From positions 37,535-101,534 of the forward strand of contig DATJPT010000020.1 of NCBI GenBank assembly GCA_035506275.1: 64,000 nt of DNA. The letters run 5' to 3'. This document shows, one piece after another, positions 24,295-33,435 of this stretch. Source of the stretch: Bacteroidota bacterium (lineage in GTDB: Bacteria > Bacteroidota > Ignavibacteria > UBA10030 > UBA8401). The stretch's first letter is position 1, and each line of letters starts with the position of its first letter. Below the pieces are notes generated by a model. That model saw only the letters and a program-made list of their open reading frames with translations. It had not been told where the DNA came from and searched no databases. The translations under genes and the position numbers were made by a program.

Positions 24295-26148
24295 TTATTT
24301 GAGCAGCACCATTTTCTTTGTTTCGGATCTTTGCGCGCTTTCGAGACGGTAATAATAAATACCGCTTGGGAGCGAGGAAGCGTTAAACGTTACACTCTGT
24401 TCGACCCCTCCCCGGACCACGCCGTCGACGAGCGTTGCGACGCGCTGCCCGAGAATGTTGTAGACTCGTAATGTCGCGACCCCCGTCGCCGGAAGGCTGA
24501 AGGAAATTATCGTGCTCGGATTGAACGGGTTAGGATAATTTTCGTTCAGCGTCATCGTCTGCGGAGTCCGGGCGATCGCATTATTGACAACTCCCGAAGT
24601 TGTGCCTCCGACATTCCACTGGAGCCTGTAGGCACGGTAGCTGACGATTTGGTCGGGCAGGCTCATCTCATAGACCTTGGTCCCATTGCTCGTCACTTCA
24701 GTCACCGCAACATTGCAGTCCCCCCATCCGATGAACGTATTTCCGTTCGGGAGACGCTGCACATACCCCATCGCACCGCTCACGTAATCGGGATTGTTCC
24801 GGTATTGCCAGACGAGCGTCGCAATTTTGTGCACTTGGTCGACTTGATACTCGAGAGCGCGCGAAAACGGCGGGTTGTGGAAATTTCCGTTGTCAAACAT
24901 CGTAAAATCTCCGTTCGCGATCCGGCGAATGGCGTGCTGGTGGGAGTACCCGATCGTATCGTTGACAAACGTAAACTGATTGTTCTTCCCTCCCATTCTC
25001 CAAATGATATTTCCGGTCGACCGGTCGATTTTCGTGATCTCATCCAGGTGGCGTGAAGAGAGGATGATGTTGCTGTCGGCATCCAGCTCGATGGCATTGC
25101 TGTGAACGTAATCGACCGTCGCCGCCGTCAGGTCTTCGTGCGTGGCGTCAGTGATCTTAAAATGATCCCAGCTTCGCCATTGAAAAACGACATTCTTCGC
25201 CTTGTCAAGTTCCTGAAGAATAATCCCTATTACCTTCGCTGATGTGTTTCCGTTCGCAACGATCTTTGACATGTCAACATATTCATCGTCATCGCCGAGC
25301 AAAAGCGCATGGCCGTTTGGCAAAAGGCGGAGCTCGTGCACGTCAGTGACGTATCCGTTCCCGACTCCATAGCTGTTAACAATCGAATAAGTCGAGTCCA
25401 ATTCATAAAACAACCACGGACCTTCGTCGAAATAAGTCAGATGTCCGTTCGGCTGGATGACAAAATCGATCGGCGTCGAAACCGGTTGTTGGTAGAAATA
25501 TGGAGTGCCCGAATTTTCCAGGATCATGAGATACGGCGTCGCAGTGACACTCTGGGTCCAGGCAAAACTGCTCAAAAAAATATTCCCCGGTGACGTGGTG
25601 CTGTCGGTCGTGATCGTAAATGCGGGCAAGGTCGAATGAACCGATGAGTCGTTCGCAGCCAACGGATGGCTGGCCGATGATCGATGCGTCCCTGCCGGCA
25701 GTGCTCCTTCCCCTTCCAAACGCATTTTTTGGAGTGACGGCGGAAGCACTTTCGGCGTAATCATAAATGTAAACTGTGTCGGCAGGACTCCGCTTCCGTC
25801 CGTCACACGCAATCCCGCATTCAGGTTCACGGTGACAGCTTCCCCCTCCGTGAACGGAATCGCCGGGGCAAATATTACGGTCCTCCCGTCATCCGAAAGA
25901 ACGAGCTTTCCGTCATGAATTCCGCTGACGGCGCCTGTCACGGTAATGATTCCGCTCGATGAAAGGCTAGATGGATCAATATTGCCCATCGTTCTGACGG
26001 CGATCGTTGTTTGGGGCATGTGCATTGACGATCCGGGAACCGGCGAGATGTATTCTATAGTGGAACTGCTTTGTTCCTGTGCAACAAGGTCTGCAACGAG
26101 CAACACGGTAAAAGCTGCAACACTCAATCCGTACCTAATTCTCTCCAC
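24295..26148 (-). CDS. Exported arylsulfotransferase-family protein with Ig-like domain and type IX sorting domain
   Basis: 617 residues. Signal peptide (about 1-23); an SbsA-type Ig-like domain (about 30-125, NLNAGLRVTDGSGVLPTQFTF); a six-bladed propeller of the arylsulfotransferase family (about 170-510: IIWRMGGKNNQF, HQHAIRRIANGDFTMFDNGN, RLPNGNTFIGWGDC); and a C-terminal sorting domain (LNENYPNPFNPSTIISF to KKMVLLK). Family members transfer sulfate between phenols, but in this subgroup the enzyme activity is rarely shown; the HQH motif suggests an active site. It is predicted to be secreted by the type IX machinery and attached to, or released from, the cell surface. Confidence 0.85.
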   Translation of the reverse strand: MERIRYGLSVAAFTVLLVADLVAQEQSSSTIEYISPVPGSSMHMPQTTIAVRTMGNIDPSSLSSSGIITVTGAVSGIHDGKLVLSDDGRTVIFAPAIPFTEGEAVTVNLNAGLRVTDGSGVLPTQFTFMITPKVLPPSLQKMRLEGEGALPAGTHRSSASHPLAANDSSVHSTLPAFTITTDSTTSPGNIFLSSFAWTQSVTATPYLMILENSGTPYFYQQPVSTPIDFVIQPNGHLTYFDEGPWLFYELDSTYSIVNSYGVGNGYVTDVHELRLLPNGHALLLGDDDEYVDMSKIVANGNTSAKVIGIILQELDKAKNVVFQWRSWDHFKITDATHEDLTAATVDYVHSNAIELDADSNIILSSRHLDEITKIDRSTGNIIWRMGGKNNQFTFVNDTIGYSHQHAIRRIANGDFTMFDNGNFHNPPFSRALEYQVDQVHKIATLVWQYRNNPDYVSGAMGYVQRLPNGNTFIGWGDCNVAVTEVTSNGTKVYEMSLPDQIVSYRAYRLQWNVGGTTSGVVNNAIARTPQTMTLNENYPNPFNPSTIISFSLPATGVATLRVYNILGQRVATLVDGVVRGGVEQSVTFNASSLPSGIYYYRLESAQRSETKKMVLLK

Positions 26149-26271
26149 TCTCTCTCCTCTCCAGCCGCCGATCGCTGCTGCGCTGTCCCGTTCAGCTCAT
26201 CGTTGATGGAGCATCGGCATGATCAGGCGGCAATGTTTGTGCGATGAATTTTAACCGCGGTGCTCCCCTTC

Positions 26272-26305
26272 GCCAAGCGGTGACTTGTTTTTGACACCGC
26301 CTGGC
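26272..26305. repeat. Imperfect hairpin between two type IX-sorted genes
   Basis: GCCAAGCGGTG (26272-26282) pairs with CACCGCCTGGC (26295-26305) with one mismatch; 12-nt T-rich loop. No T-run on the minus strand, so it may be a weak terminator or a repeat. Confidence 0.35.
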
Positions 26306-26346
26306 ATAAAGAGGTTTAGCCCATTTTCTTACGTTGAGGAAGCGAC

Positions 26347-28359
26347 TTACTTCAGCAGCATCATTTTCTTCACTGCTTCAAACGTCCCGCTCTGGATCCT
26401 GTAAAAGTAGACGCCGCTGGCAAGCGATGAGGCGTTGAACGAGACCTCGTACGTTCCCGCGTTCTGTTCGCCGTCGACCAGTGTGGCAACCGCCTGGCCA
26501 AGAATATTGAACACCCTCACGACCACCTTTCCCGATACGGGGAGCGTGTAGCGAATTGTTGTCGACGGGTTGAACGGGTTCGGGTAATTCTGCTCGAGCG
26601 CGTATTGCACCGGCTGAACAGAAGAAGTCCCGCTCACCAGCGTCACAGAACTGACTGAGAGCGGCAGCGAAGCGTTCACCGGATTCCCCGAAGCATCGTA
26701 CGACACGGAAGCGTTCCCCGATGCGCCGCCGTTATCGGTGTACCCGGTCCAGTCGGCGTTCACCGAGTAGGATCCGGGCGCAAGACCGGCGATGTCATAG
26801 TTCCCGGACTCGTCGGTGACCGCGAACCCGGCAACCGTGTTATTCTTCACAGCGTAAACAATAGCCCCCGCCATCGTCGGAGCTGTGCCCGACGTCAGGC
26901 TGAGCGTTCCTGTAATGTCGGCGAACCCGTTCATGAGCGCCGGAATCTGATGAACATAAATGTAAATACCGTCGACGGCATTCTGGTCGATCGCTACCCT
27001 TGTGGCTTTCTTCCATCGCGTGGTCAGAGTATCCTCTGAATAGAACGCCGGAGCGTAACTCCCAAGAGGAACGGCAAGAACAAAGTACGAACCGGGCAAG
27101 AGATTGTTGATCGTAAAATTCCCGAGGGAATCCGTGTCGACAACATACGACCGCGGCTCTTTGAATTTGTCGACCGTTAGCCATCGGTCGCGCGTCGCAA
27201 TGATGCGGGCTGCCACTCCGACATTCAGCGAAGAGTCAAGAACGCTGCCAGAAATCGTTCCCGTTGCGATCGACGCCAACTGCGGCAGCACAAAATTGAT
27301 TCCAGCGCTGTCTTTCTGCAGCACCAACGTCGTCGCGGCGAGAATGTCCGTCTGTCCGGGATAAAAGACCGTGCCGTATCCTGGAGCAGAGGCCAATGCG
27401 ATGTACGCTCCTGCGGGAATCGTGAGCGAATAGCGGCCGAGTGAATCTGCTTTTGTCTGATACACTTCTGCCGAGTTCCCCTCCAGTCGAAAGTCGTCTC
27501 TCATCCCTTCTAAATCAAAATATTGCCGGAAATCGTCGATGCTCATGTTGCTGTTGAGCGCGAACCCGGCCCGAACAAAAAACACGTGCGTATTCCGGAT
27601 GGCGAGGAGCGCCGAATCGGTGACAACCCCCGAAGCGGTGATCTTTATCTTTCTCGCCGGACCGCCGGTCAGGGTAAAATTCACCATCGTCACCGCGGGG
27701 CTATCGGCGATGGTGATCCTGTCGGCCGTCGCAGCGGACGTTTTACCGTCATACCACTGGCTCTCGTACTGGGGTGATGAAGAAATTGCGTGCAGCTTAT
27801 AGGTTCCCGGATCGATTCTGTCGATCCGATAGTTGCCGTTGCTGTCCGTCCTGGCTCTGTAAGCATAGCAGCCGGGGAGGGCCGCGGTCGGATTGGCTGC
27901 CTGCAGGACTTCGATCGCAACATTGGGAATGCCGGCATTCAATGTGTCCGTAACTTTTCCCTGGACTATCCCGTTGCCGCCGGCGACGGCGACCACAAAA
28001 TTCTGTTCAACAGCGATCGCCAGCGCGTGCGTGGTGAAGCGGACCACCGCGACCAATGAGATGGGATACCAGCCTCTCGCGGTCGGAGTCCAACGGACAA
28101 CACCCGTTGCTGAATCGACGGTAAGGTCTGCCGGGTCCATGCGATCCGCCCTGTAGCGCACGACGGCGGTCGAGTCTTTCACGTCAAGATGAACAGTGTA
28201 AAGATATGGGATGCCAACCTGACCTGTCAAAGGAGGTTGTGAATCGAAATGGAACGGACTTGGAGGGGGGGGCGGCCCCAACTGCGAATCAGCAACCTGA
28301 ACAAAAACTGCCGCGATGATGACCATCGCAATCGTCAAAACACTGTAGCGCTTTAACAT
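26347..28359 (-). CDS. Secreted protein with carboxypeptidase-regulatory-like repeats and type IX sorting domain
   Basis: 670 residues, signal peptide about 1-25. An N-terminal Ig-like unit (GQVGIPYLYTVHLDV ... GVVRWTPTARGW) precedes at least four carboxypeptidase-regulatory-like (transthyretin-fold) repeats, seen as recurring G-V-LDS..PV..A-I and SG-NFTI..L-PGSYFV phrases. The C-terminal domain (LEQNYPNPFNPSTTIRYTLP to KKMMLLK) is a type IX sorting signal. No catalytic domain is visible; a structural or adhesive surface role is likely. ATG 28359 has AGGAG six bases upstream. A near-consensus sigma-54 promoter lies about 100 bp upstream, unique among the T9SS genes here. Confidence 0.85.
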   Translation of the reverse strand: MLKRYSVLTIAMVIIAAVFVQVADSQLGPPPPPSPFHFDSQPPLTGQVGIPYLYTVHLDVKDSTAVVRYRADRMDPADLTVDSATGVVRWTPTARGWYPISLVAVVRFTTHALAIAVEQNFVVAVAGGNGIVQGKVTDTLNAGIPNVAIEVLQAANPTAALPGCYAYRARTDSNGNYRIDRIDPGTYKLHAISSSPQYESQWYDGKTSAATADRITIADSPAVTMVNFTLTGGPARKIKITASGVVTDSALLAIRNTHVFFVRAGFALNSNMSIDDFRQYFDLEGMRDDFRLEGNSAEVYQTKADSLGRYSLTIPAGAYIALASAPGYGTVFYPGQTDILAATTLVLQKDSAGINFVLPQLASIATGTISGSVLDSSLNVGVAARIIATRDRWLTVDKFKEPRSYVVDTDSLGNFTINNLLPGSYFVLAVPLGSYAPAFYSEDTLTTRWKKATRVAIDQNAVDGIYIYVHQIPALMNGFADITGTLSLTSGTAPTMAGAIVYAVKNNTVAGFAVTDESGNYDIAGLAPGSYSVNADWTGYTDNGGASGNASVSYDASGNPVNASLPLSVSSVTLVSGTSSVQPVQYALEQNYPNPFNPSTTIRYTLPVSGKVVVRVFNILGQAVATLVDGEQNAGTYEVSFNASSLASGVYFYRIQSGTFEAVKKMMLLK

Positions 28360-28456
28360 ACTGACTCCTGTAAATATTTAGTGATGGGGTCGGGATTGTT
28401 GATTTTCTTTTCATGCCAATTCGGGGAAAACAATGCATTCTTGTGTGGGAATGTCG

Positions 28457-28472
28457 TGCAACTGGAATGCCA
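28457..28472 (-). promoter_or_regulatory. Sigma-54 (-24/-12) promoter
   Basis: On the minus strand TGGCATTCCAGTTGCA has the GG and GC elements spaced by exactly 10 bp and matches the consensus TGGCACG-N4-TTGCA at all but two positions. It points at the gene starting at 28359 (leader of about 85 nt). Sigma-54 activators are encoded at 30873-32351 and 54690-56150. Confidence 0.7.
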
Positions 28473-28560
28473 TCATTTATTCCCCATTTTTTGGCCAAAT
28501 AGGAGGATTACAGATCGATCGGCATGCAAAACCTGCATACCCAAACGCACAGATTGCAGA

Positions 28561-29340
28561 CTAGAAGCTGATGTTGAGGGCTAGGCTTGCGGAAGAGTTT
28601 AAAGAACTTTTCGGGGCCAATGAAAGAGAAATGGAACGTGTCCCGGTGAGAGCATCGATTTCGGAAGCAATATAGATGAGCGCAAAGGCTCCAAACGCAT
28701 ATTGCCCGGCTTTGTAATAATTATTGTAGGTTGAATATTTTGATTGGATCGCTGACGGTGTTGTTGCAGAAAGATAATCGCTGCGGGCCGAACTGCGAAG
28801 TGATTCGCATACAATCCCCCCGCCGAGAGCGGCAATTCCTCCTCCAAGGAAAAGGTAGCCCGATGTTGTCCGATTTTGGTGGAGCTGTTCCCATCCGGGA
28901 AAAACGATCGTTCGGAATGAAACTTCAGGAGCGCGGTCCGGATGAAGGACCGCGGCAGTGTCCGGCGAGAGTTTCTTCCGCTCATTCAACCGGTTTCTCG
29001 CTTCATCAAAAACGGCTAGGATCTTCGGCGATGTCAGAACCGGGTCGAGCTCGAATTGAGGATCAAGGGTCAGGATGACGTTGAAATGATCCAACGCCAG
29101 CGCCGGTTTCCCCTGGGCGACAAGCGAAAAGGCGATCCATTTTTCAGCAAGGCAGCGAATGGAATCGGAGATTCCGGCCTGTTCGGCGCAGCGGCGCGCT
29201 TCCACTTCAACATTCATATATGCGCCCGACTCGAACATCGATTCAATGAGGGCGAGCGTCGAATCGACGCTCTTCGGCTGCGAAAGAACCGGGGCGGCGA
29301 TGAAAAAAGAAAACAAGAAAATACGGACGAGCTTCTTCAT
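28561..29340 (-). CDS. Exported DUF5683-like protein with TPR-like N-terminus
   Basis: 259 residues: a signal peptide (1-20), then a helical region (about 22-110) with TPR-like spacing (AEKWIAFSLVAQGKPALALDHFNVILTLDP), and a C-terminal part with FPGWEQLHQNRTTSGYLFLGGG, which resembles the DUF5683 signature PGWGQ-Y-GK-GYLF, plus three predicted membrane segments (about 165-180, 205-225). Function unknown. The start overlaps the stop of the kinase gene (ATGA, 29337-29340), so it is co-translated with the kinase and may be a substrate or partner of it at the inner membrane. Confidence 0.72.
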   Translation of the reverse strand: MKKLVRIFLFSFFIAAPVLSQPKSVDSTLALIESMFESGAYMNVEVEARRCAEQAGISDSIRCLAEKWIAFSLVAQGKPALALDHFNVILTLDPQFELDPVLTSPKILAVFDEARNRLNERKKLSPDTAAVLHPDRAPEVSFRTIVFPGWEQLHQNRTTSGYLFLGGGIAALGGGIVCESLRSSARSDYLSATTPSAIQSKYSTYNNYYKAGQYAFGAFALIYIASEIDALTGTRSISLSLAPKSSLNSSASLALNISF

Positions 29341-30872
29341 AATGGGAATGAGACCGAAAGACGGAGCGTATCGTGCGCGGCAATGGTTACTTCTCTGTGG
29401 ATATCATTGAACGCAGGGTTATGAAAACGAATCTCATGTTTTCCGGAAGAAAGGACGATCGCCTTCGTCAGCGGAGTTGTATCGCGGTAGACATCATCGA
29501 TGTAGACATCGGCCCACGGCGTCGCTGTGCAGCTCAGGAATCCCGCGCTCGTCAGAAAATCGCAATCGAGGCGAAGCGCTGTTTTCCCGCTGACGGTCAC
29601 GGCTTTGATGACCGGCTCAAATGAAGGATGGGTAAAGACAACGGTATGAGAACCGGCCGACAGGGTCACCGGTTTATCAAAAGGGGTTTCGCCGATGAAT
29701 TCACTGTCGATGTACACTTTAGCCCACGGCGTGCTCGTAATGGAGACCGATCCCGAGTCAACGTTCCTGCTCGCCGCATTCGCCAAAGGTCTTATGGATT
29801 GATCTTCCGTTGATGTTCTTTCTTTTCGCGGGGCGGTTGTTCCGGCGGAAGGCGTTATTGCAGGATTCGTCGCTGGCGTCGACCTCTTTGCCGCATCGAT
29901 ATTTGCTGCAATTGAGCTGTCATGTTGTGTACGGGAAGCGGGGGACGGATTGCGCGAGAAGGAATTGATCCCATTGATTCCGTAGAGAACGGCCGCCGCA
30001 ACAACCAGAGCTGCAAGGACCGGAACTGGCTGAAGGAACCATTTCGGCCGCCGAACAGGGTTGGAAGGAGGACGAACGCTTGAACGATCATCATGAAACG
30101 CCGCCAGGGCTTCTCCCGCCGACCTGAACCGCTGCTCTTTGTCGGGATGCATCAGCCGCTTTACAAAGGAAATAAATTCGGCGGAAGAAATTTGAGCAAA
30201 CCGATCGAGCATCTCTATTCTGAATGAGCTGACTTTGTTCAGACATTCCGCGTACGTCGTCCCTTCGAATAACCGCTCCCCGCAAAGCACTTCAATCACC
30301 GTCGCGCCGAGGGAGAACAGGTCCGCACGGGCATCCGGCTGCTCGCCGCGGATCTGCTCTGGCGCAAGATAGGCCGGGGTTCCGACCAAGATCCCTTCAG
30401 TCGTCATCGTGGAAGAAACGGCGAGACGGGCGAGGCCGAAATCGCTCACCTTGATCGTCCCGTTCGTCGCTACCATGATATTGCCGGGTTTGATGTCGCG
30501 GTGGATAATGCCCTGTGCATGGGCAACGCTGAGACCGCGAAGAACATGAAGGGCTGTTTTCGACGCAAGCGCAAACGTCCGTTCTGATCCCTCTTCGATC
30601 AGTTCCTTCAGCGATCTCCCGTCGACGAACTCCATCACGATGGCCGGCGCCCCTTCGACTTCCGTGAGGTCGTACACCTGGACGATATGTTCCGACCGGA
30701 GTGCGGCGCACGCCCTTGCTTCGCGCACGAACCGTTCCCGCAGTTGTTCGTCGTGCGCCAAATGCCTGTGCAAGACCTTGAGCAAGACGCGTCTGTGAAG
30801 GGTCTCATCGAACGCCCGAAAGACCCGCGTGGTACTGCTTTCGCTCACCGTCGCTTCAATCGTAAACGGCAT
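29337..30872 (-). CDS. Ser/Thr protein kinase with two PEGA domains (degenerate glycine loop)
   Basis: 511 residues. Hanks-type kinase domain (1-265) with VLLKVL (K32), RFVREARA (E51), HRDIKPGN (D126), DFGLARL (D144) and YLAPEQ in place, then a membrane segment (about 282-300) and two extracytoplasmic PEGA domains (about 375-440 and 445-510: STPWAKVYIDSEFIGETPFD and TATPWADVYIDDVYRDTTPL). The usual glycine-rich loop GxGxxG near the N-terminus is replaced by VSESSTTRV, so ATP binding may be unusual or the kinase may be weak. Start ATG abuts the TAA of the sigma-54 activator gene. Likely relays an envelope signal to the activator encoded upstream. PEGA domains may bind cell-surface glycans or proteins. 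Confidence 0.9.
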   Translation of the reverse strand: MPFTIEATVSESSTTRVFRAFDETLHRRVLLKVLHRHLAHDEQLRERFVREARACAALRSEHIVQVYDLTEVEGAPAIVMEFVDGRSLKELIEEGSERTFALASKTALHVLRGLSVAHAQGIIHRDIKPGNIMVATNGTIKVSDFGLARLAVSSTMTTEGILVGTPAYLAPEQIRGEQPDARADLFSLGATVIEVLCGERLFEGTTYAECLNKVSSFRIEMLDRFAQISSAEFISFVKRLMHPDKEQRFRSAGEALAAFHDDRSSVRPPSNPVRRPKWFLQPVPVLAALVVAAAVLYGINGINSFSRNPSPASRTQHDSSIAANIDAAKRSTPATNPAITPSAGTTAPRKERTSTEDQSIRPLANAASRNVDSGSVSITSTPWAKVYIDSEFIGETPFDKPVTLSAGSHTVVFTHPSFEPVIKAVTVSGKTALRLDCDFLTSAGFLSCTATPWADVYIDDVYRDTTPLTKAIVLSSGKHEIRFHNPAFNDIHREVTIAAHDTLRLSVSFPL

Positions 30873-32351
30873 TTATTCACCGCTCCATTTTTTCAGCCGG
30901 TATTGCAGCCATCGGAGGGAGACGCCGAGTTTTTCTGCTGTCCGTGTCCTGTTCCCCCCCATTTCGGCGAGCGTCGCTTCGATGATCTGGCGTTCGAAAT
31001 CAGCCAGCGTCGCCGCGCTGCGTGTCATTGCTCCCCGGTCCGCGGCATCGAACATGAAATCTTCCTTTTTCAACTGGCTGCCGCTGCACAGCACGACGGC
31101 GCGCTCGATGACATTTTGAAATTCCCGAACATTCCCCGACCATTGATTCGCCAGCAGCAACTGCATGGCGTCGGGATGAATGTTCTCGACAGGGCGCTTG
31201 TAGGCCTCTGCTGCCCGGCGTACAAAATGCGACGCAAGGAGCGGAATATCTTCCTTTCTTTCGCGAAGGGGGGGAAGATGGATCCGCACGACATTGAGCC
31301 GGAAGTACAGGTCCTCGCGCAATCGTCCCCCTTTGACCTCCTCAAGCATATCGCGGTTGGTTGCGGCAATAATGCGTATGTTCGCCGTCCGATTTTTCGT
31401 ATCGCCGACGCGACGGTATTCCTTTTCCTGAAGAAGGCGGAGAATTTTCGGCTGAAGCTGCAGCGGAAGATCGGCAACTTCGTCAAGAAATAACGTCCCC
31501 CCCTCGGCCACTTCGACCAGCCCTTTCTTGTCGGACGAGGCGCCGGTGAATGCCCCTTTCACGTAGCCGAATAATTCGCTTTCCAACAATTGTTCGGGGA
31601 TCGCAGAACAGTTCACCGTCACAAACGGCTTGCCGCTGCGCAATCCGCCGTCGTGAACGGCGCGCGCAATAAGCTCCTTGCCGGTTCCGCTCTCTCCTGT
31701 GATGAGCACGGCCGCATCGACATCGAGAACGCGCTTGGTGATGGCGAGAACGCGCTTCCAGGCCTCGCTTTTGCCGACCATCGACGTGAACAGGCGGGCA
31801 GAATCGACTTCGCTGCGAAGGCGTTCGTTTTCATCCCGCAGCGACGCATACCGTTGCGCGTTTTCGATCGCAATGGCCGCAAGGTGTCCGAAGACACTAA
31901 GAAATTTAAGCGACTCATCGGTAAAGGCTTTGCGCGAAACGCTGCTGTCCAGATAGATCACTCCCGTTACCTTCTCGCCCGCCCTTAAGGGGATGCAGAT
32001 GATTGAGAGGATCTTTTGCGCGGCGATACTCCTCGACGATTCGAACCGTTCGTCGCTGAGGGCATCGAAGGTGAGCACCGGATTTCCGGATGAAAACACC
32101 TGTTGAATGACCGACGATGAGGCTGCAAACTCATCGCTGGAATCCTTCGACCCGAAATTCTTCGCCGCAACGGCCGAAAAACCGCGCTCGTTCTTTTCAT
32201 CGACCAGAAGGATGGATCCGCGTTCGGCGTTCAGATGAGCCGTCGCTGCCTCGAGTATTTTCTCGAGCAGCGCAACAGGCTCAAGGATCGAGTTGATGCT
32301 CTTCGTGATCTCGCAGAGCGCTTCAAAATTATTTTTCGGCTCTTTTGACAC
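30873..32351 (-). CDS. Sigma-54-dependent activator with GAF domain
   Basis: 492 residues. N-terminal GAF sensory domain (about 15-165, HLNAERGSILLVDEK, SIICIPLRAGEKVTGVIYLD); AAA+ domain with Walker A GESGTGKE (219-226), GAFTGA loop (266-271) and Walker B GTLFLDEVADLP; and a C-terminal Fis-type HTH (TRTAEKLGVSLRWLQYRLKKW). It opens sigma-54 holoenzyme promoters when its GAF domain is engaged; the domain may also take input through phosphorylation by the adjacent kinase. GTG start at 32351, one base after the stop of the lipoprotein gene. A target promoter may be the sigma-54 site at 28457-28472. Confidence 0.93.
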   Translation of the reverse strand: MSKEPKNNFEALCEITKSINSILEPVALLEKILEAATAHLNAERGSILLVDEKNERGFSAVAAKNFGSKDSSDEFAASSSVIQQVFSSGNPVLTFDALSDERFESSRSIAAQKILSIICIPLRAGEKVTGVIYLDSSVSRKAFTDESLKFLSVFGHLAAIAIENAQRYASLRDENERLRSEVDSARLFTSMVGKSEAWKRVLAITKRVLDVDAAVLITGESGTGKELIARAVHDGGLRSGKPFVTVNCSAIPEQLLESELFGYVKGAFTGASSDKKGLVEVAEGGTLFLDEVADLPLQLQPKILRLLQEKEYRRVGDTKNRTANIRIIAATNRDMLEEVKGGRLREDLYFRLNVVRIHLPPLRERKEDIPLLASHFVRRAAEAYKRPVENIHPDAMQLLLANQWSGNVREFQNVIERAVVLCSGSQLKKEDFMFDAADRGAMTRSAATLADFERQIIEATLAEMGGNRTRTAEKLGVSLRWLQYRLKKWSGE

Positions 32352-32352
32352 G

Positions 32353-33342
32353 CTATTTCACCACAAACGATGATTCTTTTGAACGGCTATAGTTGCCAAA
32401 GTCGTCCACCACGGCGATCGTCCACACATAATTCCCCGCCTGCAGCGGCTGCGTGGTGCTGTCGCTCGGGAACTGCAATTGCTGGTAGATGGAGCCATAA
32501 CCGCTGTACGTCCACCACACCTGTTCCGTTCCCGAGTTCACAAGAGAGATGACAAGTGTATATGAAAAATTGTACGTCACATTCGGGGGTGTCCACTTGA
32601 GCATCGGCAGCGATCCGGTCGTATCATTGTTCAGCGACGACGGATAGACCGGCGTTGCCTCGTCTTCGATGATACGCGTTACGTAGAACGGGCTGCCGAC
32701 CCCGAGCGCGCGGGAACGGTCCGTCGATTCGATCGTCAGCGGTTTTCCGACAAGCCATTGAATTGTGTTGGTCGGGAAACTGTATTTATAGATCGTCGTC
32801 TGGAACATGTTTGTTGTCGGGGAATAGACCATGACAAATCGTGTCGAGTCCACGACAAACCAGACCGAATCGACGTCTTCAATTCCGTTCGGGTCCGAAA
32901 CGGAAGCGGAGACGTCGACAAAATATTGAGGACTTGGGTAGTACTGGTCGATCTTCCTGGTCAGGATGCGTTGGGAAACGATGTACGGATAACCGTTGAG
33001 ACCGAAAGAAATTTGTTGCGGCGATCCCGCTTGAAGGACGATCTTCGAAGTGTCGGGGGCAAAGCCTGTTTTCGTGCAGACGAACGTCAGCGAACCGACA
33101 TCGATCTTGGTGAACTGGAAAACGCCGTTCGAATCGGTAAGGACGGAAAGGCCGTTTTCAACACATGTCACTCTCGCCTGACCGACCGGAGAGTTTTGGT
33201 CAAGCACATACACGTTTCCGCCCACCATCGCATTCCCCTGGTACCGGGGCGACTGAGGATCAAGCGGATTGTCCCTCGGCGCGTCGGAACAAGCGCAAAG
33301 GAGCAGGGAAAGGCTGATGACCATTGAGCATGCTGATTTCAT
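32353..33342 (-). CDS. Lipoprotein with carboxypeptidase-regulatory-like domain
   Basis: 329 residues. Signal peptide ending LLLCAC, with lipidation expected at Cys18; a DNPLDPQSP segment, frequent just after the lipobox in FCB lipoproteins, follows. A transthyretin-like carboxypeptidase-regulatory domain (about 38-115, GGNVYVLDQNSPVGQARVTC ... NGVFQFTKIDVGSLTFVCT) is followed by two beta domains of Ig type (TLVISLVNSGTEQVWWTYSGY). No enzyme motif seen. First gene of the four-gene signalling operon (followed within 1-4 bp by activator, kinase and DUF5683-like genes), so it may be the surface sensor of the pathway. Confidence 0.72.
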   Translation of the reverse strand: MKSACSMVISLSLLLCACSDAPRDNPLDPQSPRYQGNAMVGGNVYVLDQNSPVGQARVTCVENGLSVLTDSNGVFQFTKIDVGSLTFVCTKTGFAPDTSKIVLQAGSPQQISFGLNGYPYIVSQRILTRKIDQYYPSPQYFVDVSASVSDPNGIEDVDSVWFVVDSTRFVMVYSPTTNMFQTTIYKYSFPTNTIQWLVGKPLTIESTDRSRALGVGSPFYVTRIIEDEATPVYPSSLNNDTTGSLPMLKWTPPNVTYNFSYTLVISLVNSGTEQVWWTYSGYGSIYQQLQFPSDSTTQPLQAGNYVWTIAVVDDFGNYSRSKESSFVVK

Positions 33343-33435
33343 TAATTCAAATATATGCTTTAATGCGCTTATAAATCAAGGAGTTGCGACACCTCGTAAT
33401 CTTTGCATTGGTTGCTCAAAATGTGTTGACTGTCG

